DNA of 64,000 nucleotides from Pteria penguin. Taxonomy: Eukaryota; Mollusca; Bivalvia; Pterioida; Pteriidae. The position numbers and the translations under genes are program-made. The DNA is taken from NCBI GenBank assembly GCA_035048485.1, contig CM068587.1, forward strand, positions 37,628,816-37,692,815. The letters run 5' to 3'. Under the pieces are notes generated by a model, which saw only the letters and a list, made by a program, of their open reading frames with translations, made no database searches and had not been told where the DNA came from. Shown here one piece after another: positions 57,164-64,000 of the stretch. Each line of letters begins with the position of its first letter. The stretch's first letter is position 1.

Positions 57164-58210
57164 ATGGATATGTACTTTCCTTATAATAACTACTGTGCTG
57201 CGGGAATATACCCTGACAACACAACGGACAACATCGCTTGGATGAGAAATATGTATCTGTTCAATATGTTCCTTCCGGAGTTAGTTGTGCAAACAGTCTT
57301 CTTAGCATTAGGTTCTATCTTGAATGCAGTAACATTCTTCCTATATATGAAAATGCCACAACGCCACAAGACTGATGCGCGGTATTTTGTACTTCATTTG
57401 ACATTTTGGAACTTTTGGGTATGTTTGTTTTTAATGCCATGTAACATATATGAGTTTCGCCATCTTGCTACTTTTACATCAAATGTGGTTTGCAAGCTGA
57501 GTAGTTTTTTCATCATCTACAATTTGACAGTGGCAAATTCATTTCTCTTGGTAATTTCTGTTCAACGTTATATTAAAGTATGTAAACCGTCAACAACATA
57601 CAAGTATTTCCAGCCACGACATTATAGATATGTAGTTGTTACAGTTATTGTTATTAACACTGTAATTGCGTCTCCGCTTTTAATATTGAAATCAACACAA
57701 GAGACAATACAGGTCGGGACAAACATTAGTAACTATACAACTCATTCTTGCCAAGAACAAAATACTATTATTTCTAGAAGTCATACTGCTTTGCTATCTT
57801 TATTGTTTTGCGTGAAATTTATTTCTGTGTGCGTATTGAATTTCATTATAGCACATAAGCTTTATACTAACTTGCACATCCCTAATTTTGCGACTCAGTA
57901 TATAACGAGGATGCAAGCCAAAAGGCAAATCTCTACAAGAATTGGTTGGAGAAAGGTAGCTTACAGCAATTTCACACGTATGAGCTTGACAATGGGCATT
58001 GTATTTTGCTTGTCATACATTGCTCCGACTATAACTCTTGTCAAAGACAAACCAGACGCCAATCATTTTGTGAAGCAAGTGCAAATATATTTGATATTAA
58101 ATAAAATGTATTTCTTTTACCATGGACTGTATCCATGTTTGTGTTTATATTACGACTTGCAGCTTCGGGAAACATTTGTTAAAACATTATCATGCAAGAA
58201 AGAATGCTGA
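57164..58210 (+). CDS. Seven-transmembrane receptor, rhodopsin-like orphan family, copy E
   Basis: Intronless, 348 aa, intact. Landmarks: MDMYFPYNNYC start, NTTDNIAWMRNMYLF, LGSILNAVTFFLYMKMPQRH, VVCKL before helix 3, SVQRYIKVCKPSTTYKYFQP, THSCQ in the second outer loop, ARIGW-type GWRKVAYSNFTRMSL before helix 6 and YPCLCLYYDLQLRETF at helix 7. Frame extends upstream to 57050, but only a TTG start exists there and the MD start agrees with all copies. The C-terminus ends SCKKEC with a Cys pair that could be lipid-modified (inference). Sister of broken copy D. Confidence 0.88.
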   Translation: MDMYFPYNNYCAAGIYPDNTTDNIAWMRNMYLFNMFLPELVVQTVFLALGSILNAVTFFLYMKMPQRHKTDARYFVLHLTFWNFWVCLFLMPCNIYEFRHLATFTSNVVCKLSSFFIIYNLTVANSFLLVISVQRYIKVCKPSTTYKYFQPRHYRYVVVTVIVINTVIASPLLILKSTQETIQVGTNISNYTTHSCQEQNTIISRSHTALLSLLFCVKFISVCVLNFIIAHKLYTNLHIPNFATQYITRMQAKRQISTRIGWRKVAYSNFTRMSLTMGIVFCLSYIAPTITLVKDKPDANHFVKQVQIYLILNKMYFFYHGLYPCLCLYYDLQLRETFVKTLSCKKEC

Positions 58211-59214
58211 GAATTGTTACCTCTGTCAGACGTGAGGGTTTATATAGGACTTCTATGAAACTCCTGGCATGTCACGTGCACTTCTAACCATAATTCTTCC
58301 ATATTAGAGAGTTCGATGTAAGTTCAGAAGAAAATAATTTTTCATATAGATCGGAAGATGCCATTATTCCAAAATAAATAACGTGGGAAATACGGTTATA
58401 AGGTGTATAACGTCAATTGTCACTGATCTTATATCATCTGTCGGATATGGAATCCGGGATCTGCGAGTACATGAAATTTTATTGAACATGTGTACATCAT
58501 TCCATGCCGGTGTAAATGTAAACTGAAATTGATTGATTTTTTTCATTTTTTTTTTGGGGGGGGGTTTGTTTTTGGGGGGTTTTTGTGTTTGTTTAGGGGG
58601 GTTTTTTTGTTTTTGTTTTAGCAAATATACACTGTTTATTTTATTTACTACATACATGTACATATATAATTGCAGTTGTCCATAATACACCGATCCACTT
58701 TTCAGCATAGAAAGCGATGTTTAAGGGACTTTTGATTATTATGTTTATGACGTCATAATAAAATGTCCGACTTGTCCAACCTTGCTTGACGTCATCGTAG
58801 TCGTATTTTGCGCTAAAGTGCTTGACATTCGACGAAAGTGGATCGGTGTATTGTTATTCTAGGAAAATTGCATTACTTATGTTGCGGGGCTTTTTAATTC
58901 TTATAATGTTTTCCCTTCCTATTATAATAATTAAATCATTCATTGAAAAGATTTACCGGTACTTTGAATTCGTATTCACGATTGAAAACTGTTTTCCATT
59001 GTGATTTATTTTTGCAATGTTTGCTTAATTAGTAATTGAGATTGAAATAAAACATGATGTAAAGTCAAGTGTTCGTTTTTTATAATCAAGTAATCATAAT
59101 GTTATAAAATTATTGGAGAATTAAATATCAGGAATATATGATGAATTCTTATACACTAAACATACAAAATTATGTCCTTTGATTTATATATGGATTTATA
59201 TGTGTATATATTAC
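58211..59214. other. 3' flank of receptor E
   Basis: No gene recognised. 58535-58625 is a T/G homopurine-homopyrimidine-like stretch (runs of T and G). The frames at 58364 and 58822 are not supported. Confidence 0.4.
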
Positions 59215-60700
59215 TTAATGTCCGTATTCTAATCCAGAAAAACACTGACACCTCTGTGGTGATGGTTTCAGCAAGAACAGCTCCGAGTGGGATGAGACCA
59301 GGTGACTGTAGGGAGTGAACGTCTCCTGCTGGTATATTATACCCGTAGCAAATGCTTCATCAAAACCTCTCGCGTTCGTTGACAAAGTCATAAAGGTGAT
59401 TAGCCAGATCGGTAAAAGGACGTCACTGTGTATGATCATATTCTATAATATCATATAACGTTATGAAGAGGGGAATTCATACTGTCCCACAGCATCTTAT
59501 CTATATTGACCGTAGAACTTTCTCAGTGACGATTTTATGTTTAGGTGTGGTCCTGTGGGAGGCTTTTGGGTTTCTGAATTTTAATAGAATTATTAACTAA
59601 TGGCAAAAGATGAAAGATAACTAGTTAGACCGGTAAAAGGATGTAACTCTGTATGGTCAATATCCTTATATCGACCATAGAACTTCCGCAGTGACAATTA
59701 TATACATTTTATTTAAGAGTTCTTTGTGAGTAATTTTTTTTTTGTTCTTCCTTTCTGTTTGTATGCTAGTCGCATGGCTCTCAGCATAAAACACTCATAC
59801 GAAAAGTATAAGACTAAACTGGAAAATGAAAACTAAAACAATCCAAAGAACAACTACTCTGGAGTATAAGTGAATACCAAGAAAATGGAATGAAATCAGG
59901 TATCTGAGACGAATAAGCATCTCCTGCGTGCTACAACACCTGTTACGTTAGTCGGTATGTAGGATGGTAGAAATAGGTCTCAACCCAGAATGTCATTCAG
60001 CATTCTGGATAACGAGATGTCATATTGTATGGAAAGAGCCTTGTATCGACCATAAAAATTCTGAGTGAAATTGATAGTCTGCCACTGATATGTAATTCGG
60101 TAAGCAGCTTATCTGAAAGTATTCTCTGAGATCTGAATACGCCCTAGGGAGGAGACGATAGAATATTGCTACACACTGTTTGTCATGCTGAAATTAAAAT
60201 CGTAACTGTGCTTGGTCAATATCTTTGTATCGACCATAGAAATTCTGCATTGACGATTTTGTGCATTTGATTTTGAACCTATAGCAAAACTGGACGCTCA
60301 AATGTAAAACGAATCCAACATCTACTCAGAAACATAAGTGAATCCCAAAACCGGGAATGAGGTCAGGTACACGAAACGAGTAAGCATCTCTTGCTTGCTA
60401 ACGACATCCGTTACGTAAGTCGGTAATTAATATGGTCGAAGTAGTTCTCAACCCAGCATATCATTCTGCCTTCTGGATAACGAGACGTCATATTTTATGG
60501 GAAAATCCTGGTATCTACCATGGAAAATCGGACGTGACGTTGTCAGTCTTCCACTTACATGCCTTTGGCTGAGCAAACCTGAAAGTCGCTTTGCCATCAG
60601 AACAAATTTATCGTTATTTGAACTCGTTCTATCATAAAATATTCTGTGAGATACGAATACGCCATAGGCAGGCGTCGATAGAATATTGTTACACATAAAG
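59215..60700 (-). mobile_element. Cluster of decayed retroelement C-terminal/3' fragments
   Basis: Minus-strand peptides from the 29.4-kb family recur. NFYGRYKALSIQYDISLSRM ending in a stop lies near 60045-59965; FHGRYQDFPIKYDVSLSRRQ lies near 60530-60450, preceded in frame by TPAYGVFVSHR as in LPSYGIYISQL of the 45.7-kb element. Shorter relatives of the GGTCGATACAA motif occur near 59505, 59680 and 60230. The matching tails (AGATGCTTA(T/C)TCGT...ACCTGA(T/C)TTCAT) also repeat. This looks like several nested or tandemly duplicated ends, all degenerate. Confidence 0.6.
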
Positions 60701-61290
60701 AGAGTTTTTAATGCCGAGATTGAAATCGTAACGTTTGTCGGTTAGCAACCAATGTTTTAAGATGGTATGCTAACAAAGTATGGTGTAGAATGGTTGCTCT
60801 CTTTGATTACCTAACTTTTGGTCTAATTGGATAAATATAATGCGATATACACATGTACTGATCAGGTCACCATATGTGCATTTAAACGACTAATGTCTCC
60901 TCAGTTATACTCACGGCTAAACTGTGGAAATCTAAAGTATGAATATTTGAATGGAAATTAATTACTAATCTGAACTAAAAATAAGATAACGCTAAGATAA
61001 TCGGTACATGTAGGAGTATTAATTGAAAGTTAGTTAACTATATCTGTTTGAACCAAAGGGATTTTCACACCAGTCTTATCGCATTCCCTCTCGTCAACGA
61101 ATGATACTTTTAAGAAAAAGATTAAAACATACTATTCATGTCTATTTTGTTGTTACCCCTCAATATATTTTCATCTGAAAGAATGCAATAATTACTCTCC
61201 ATAGATTGTTTATTTGTCTGAGTTTTTCGGCCACATTGGTTTTAACCCTGCTCTTCAAATATTTATATTCATTAGAATACCAATCATTCC
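60701..61290. other. Unassigned spacer
   Basis: AT-rich, nothing recognised. Confidence 0.4.
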
Positions 61291-61295
61291 GCCAC

Positions 61296-61353
61296 GAGCA
61301 TCACTGAGGAGACATAAACATTCGAAATGCGCATCTGGTGCACAAAATTATAA
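61296..61353 (+). ncRNA. Degenerate hammerhead-ribozyme-like segment
   Basis: Sequence GAGCATCACTGAGGAGACAT, then AAACATTCGAAATGCGC, ATCTG, GTGCA. The hammerhead core is CUGAUGA, stem II, GAAA, stem III, then U-H. Here CTGAGGA replaces CTGATGA, a short stem II is possible (GA-C/TC side weak), GAAA is present and TGCGC/GTGCA can pair. The core substitution predicts little or no self-cleavage. Penelope-like and retrozyme elements of animals carry such ribozymes, which suits the retroelement debris nearby. Confidence 0.4.
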
Positions 61354-61995
61354 AATGTATGTTCTAATGTTTATTACAGATATATAAAGGATTTTAACTT
61401 GAAATATAACTTCCAGGTAATGCACTGTATATTGAACATCGGTTATTTACGGTAATATTAAATCCTCAGAAGACGGTGATAAAGAATAAAGCTATTAGTT
61501 TTTATATAATGGGCATTAAACATTGAGATTACGATGTGCCATTTTCCCGAAAATTCTGACGATGATTATACGTACGCTATAAAATATAACAGCTTATGTC
61601 TCTCATTATCTGCACAAGAAGGTCCATCTACATGTGATTGCTAAATTTTAAGCACGTGCTTTGATTACACGAAGTTAATGATGCGTGTAATGTGTAGTAG
61701 TCGTAATATTATATACTTGCTTTACTAAAATAAAAAAAAATGACGATGCTTTCATTCAGTGTTTCTTTGTTATTTTAAAATCGGAAGATTTTGTTATCCA
61801 CAAATGGACATTACAGGGTATTTTACCAATTTTCAAGGGCCAAGTCGTTAGACGGCTACAAGTGAACACAAGACACAGACAGCACAACTTTGCTCGAGTC
61901 AATACGTTTCAGAGCCTTAGAGGTGAACTACATACTAATGATAGCCTTTTAAGATATCTGAGTTGTTTCATTGAGATTGTTGTACTGCAAATTTT
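61354..61995. other. Unassigned spacer
   Basis: AT-rich, nothing recognised. Confidence 0.4.
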
Positions 61996-62007
61996 TCACG
62001 CGATAGG

Positions 62008-62159
62008 TTGGTTGGTTGGTTGATTAGTGTTTAAAGTCGCTTTCAACAATTTTTCAATGATATTGCAACATGGAAGCGGAGGTTACCTATCCTTTCAACA
62101 TAGTGGCGCAATCCGGGAATCGAACCCAGATCGTTGGCGCCGCAAGCCAAACGCCTATC
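62008..62159 (-). mobile_element. tRNA-derived SINE, minus strand, with target duplication
   Basis: Same family as 50183-50352. On the minus strand: GGCTTGCGGCGCC, box B GGGTTCGATTCCCGG, TTGCGCCACTATGTTGAAAG, AACCTCCGCTTCCATG, and an (AACC)n tail. Flanked by TCACGCGATAGG (61996-62007) and TCACACGATAGG (62160-62171), a 12-bp target duplication with one difference. Confidence 0.88.
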
Positions 62160-62171
62160 TCACACGATAGG

Positions 62172-62980
62172 AATTTTCAAGTTAATTTATTTATAATTAT
62201 TAATGCTATCACAAACACTGTAATGAATTAGCAAGTCTTTCATAAATCTTCTAAATCGTCTTTACAAAATATGTTTATACATGGATGATTCTTAACTAGC
62301 ATCTAATATAAGTGAAGGATAGAAGCGACCTTCCGACAGAAATCGACTGACCGAAATCCTCCTCCCCTTCCCCCTGATGTGCACAAGAATGTGCTCACTA
62401 AAATATAACAGAAAGTATTTATGTGTTAATGTGAAAACGACCCGAGAACGTATGTCTATTGTTCCTAGATCACCCTGGATGTGAATCTTGATTTAACTAG
62501 TGACATTGAATAATTACTGGTTTTGACGTCATAACAAAACGCATAATGCTATCCCACGATGTCCGAAGATACACACGATCGTATTCTGAAGCAAAATATC
62601 ACATTAAGGAAAACAAAATGAGAGCAGGAGGGGGTTGTTTCCATGGATGTTAAGAAAAAACGGCACAGTCAAGGTTACCAGGGACGTATGTAACACAAAT
62701 ACGTCAATGAGATTACTTTTCGACTGGAGTACACATATTACGTAATGTCTATTGTTCGGGGGTCACCCTGAAAATGAATGAGTGTCTGACTCATGACATT
62801 GATTAATATACCGGACTGGACATAAGAATATATATGATCTAATCCCGTGAAGTCCGGGGATACATACGACCGTATTCGGATGGAAAAAGAAGGGGGTGGG
62901 AGTGGTGGTGACATTGATATTCCTTTTTGATTTGTGTTGCTTTCAGGTCACTAAGATAGTGAAAAGGACTTTGACTCATG
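62172..62980. other. Spacer with a diverged direct duplication
   Basis: 62445-62590 and 62735-62885 share the order ACGTA(A)TGTCTATTGTTC, TCACCCTG, ATTGA(T/A)TAAT, CCCG(T/A)...GTCCG, GATACA, CGATCGTATTC/CGACCGTATTC. No gene recognised. Confidence 0.45.
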
Positions 62981-63105
62981 GCATTGGACATGGAAGAAAA
63001 TCATTTAATCACGTGCATGAAGTCAGAAAGCAATGTAGACATAATTTTCGAATTAAAAGCTATTTTTAAAAATCATAACATTTTGCGAATACAAGATTCA
63101 ACACG

Positions 63106-63322
<217 letters not shown>

Positions 63323-64000
63323 TTTTAAAAAAAAATATATTGTCCCCTTTCTTCCCGACAGTACGAAACTATACAAACTTTACATATTCCTACACATAAT
63401 AATTAATGTAAATGGATATGATCACTGATTTTTAGAGACTGTACAAAATCTTCAAATGGGCAAATGGTCAAGTCATATACATGTACAAAGTAATCGCCGG
63501 TATAAAGCTTATATGTAAAACCGCTATAAATCCTTGAAACCATCTCTCAGTAGTGATTTTGTGTCCGTAAATATTTAGGAAGGTCGGAAAGTGGGAATCC
63601 ATGAATAATTTCATAAAATTAAGATAATAGTAGCAGTTTTCACAAATATCTACTGACATGTCATCATACTGTGTATTAAAATAATTAGCGTGAATTACAA
63701 GTATAGATATATAGATAGGCGTGAAGCAATTGCAATATACGATCGATCAGTTGTACAGGTGAGTGGGTAGACAGGGTAGGGGGAGTGGATTCCCACTCGT
63801 CTCAGGTGATGAACCAAATCTCCCACTCGAATTCCACCCGTATTGTGAGGAGCGGGAATTCACCGATCCACGTTACCCGTACTGTACGGAAGTTTATAAG
63901 AGGCATAGATATTGGAACTACCCGTATGGAAGCTAAAAGCTGATAATGTAATCAAAACCTGCAGATGGAAAAGCAAATTGAATTGAGAGTTGCAAGATTT
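63323..64000. other. Right-edge sequence, unassigned
   Basis: No gene recognised. 63765-63890 is less AT-rich and contains spaced near-repeats (GTGGATTCCCACTCG, AATCTCCCACTCGAATTCCACCCGTA, GCGGGAATTCACC, TTACCCGTACTG), possibly the end of an element continuing beyond the window. Confidence 0.35.

Noticed and set aside
58364..58708. Minus-strand 114-aa ORF rich in Lys and Pro
   Set aside because: Encoded by the T/G homopolymer-rich stretch at 58535-58625; no family features.

Overview
Organism: an AT-rich animal nuclear genome segment, most likely a bivalve mollusc. Two conserved animal genes are split by many introns with GT/AG junctions. They sit among tRNA-derived SINEs, Penelope-like and DIRS-like retroelements, MULE and pogo-type DNA transposons, and elements with palindromic AGCTCACCTGAG ends, a mixture I associate with bivalve genomes. 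The assignment is an inference from gene and repeat style, not a database match. Layout 0-15.8 kb: the 5' part of a FAM50 (XAP5) gene runs leftward out of the window (exons 1-3, 3435 to 1389). A complete TIMM50 gene runs rightward (nine exons, 5571-15199, 391 aa), starting 2.1 kb from FAM50 in divergent orientation. TIMM50 introns carry a MULE-type transposon with a PHD-like/FLYWCH zinc-finger ORF, a small inverted-repeat element, a Helentron-like element and a SINE. Layout 15.8-22.7 kb: non-coding repeats. Two large copies of the palindrome-ended family carry internal tandem arrays (about 845-bp and 145-bp units), followed by a diverged 60-bp satellite. Layout 23.9-58.2 kb: a cluster of one intronless seven-transmembrane receptor family, all on the plus strand. 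Three copies are intact (24274, 33700, 57164) and two are broken (29131, 49454). At 37.25 kb there is a receptor upstream block with no receptor behind it. The units look like tandem segmental duplicates. The 49.5-kb copy has lost its upstream region to a 6-kb DIRS-like retrotransposon, itself invaded by a Penelope-like element and a pogo-type element, and its coding region is split by a SINE with a perfect 12-bp target duplication. A 3.2-kb element with long terminal inverted repeats and a 1.8-kb element with 42-bp inverted repeats lie between receptor copies. Layout 58.2-64 kb: no recognisable host gene; decayed retroelement 3' ends, a degenerate hammerhead-ribozyme-like segment, another SINE and a long (CA)n(TA)n tract. 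Function: FAM50 (spliceosome-associated nuclear protein) and TIMM50 (mitochondrial import receptor) are housekeeping genes. The receptor cluster looks like a lineage-specific chemoreceptor-like or orphan receptor expansion evolving by duplication, deletion and transposon disruption.
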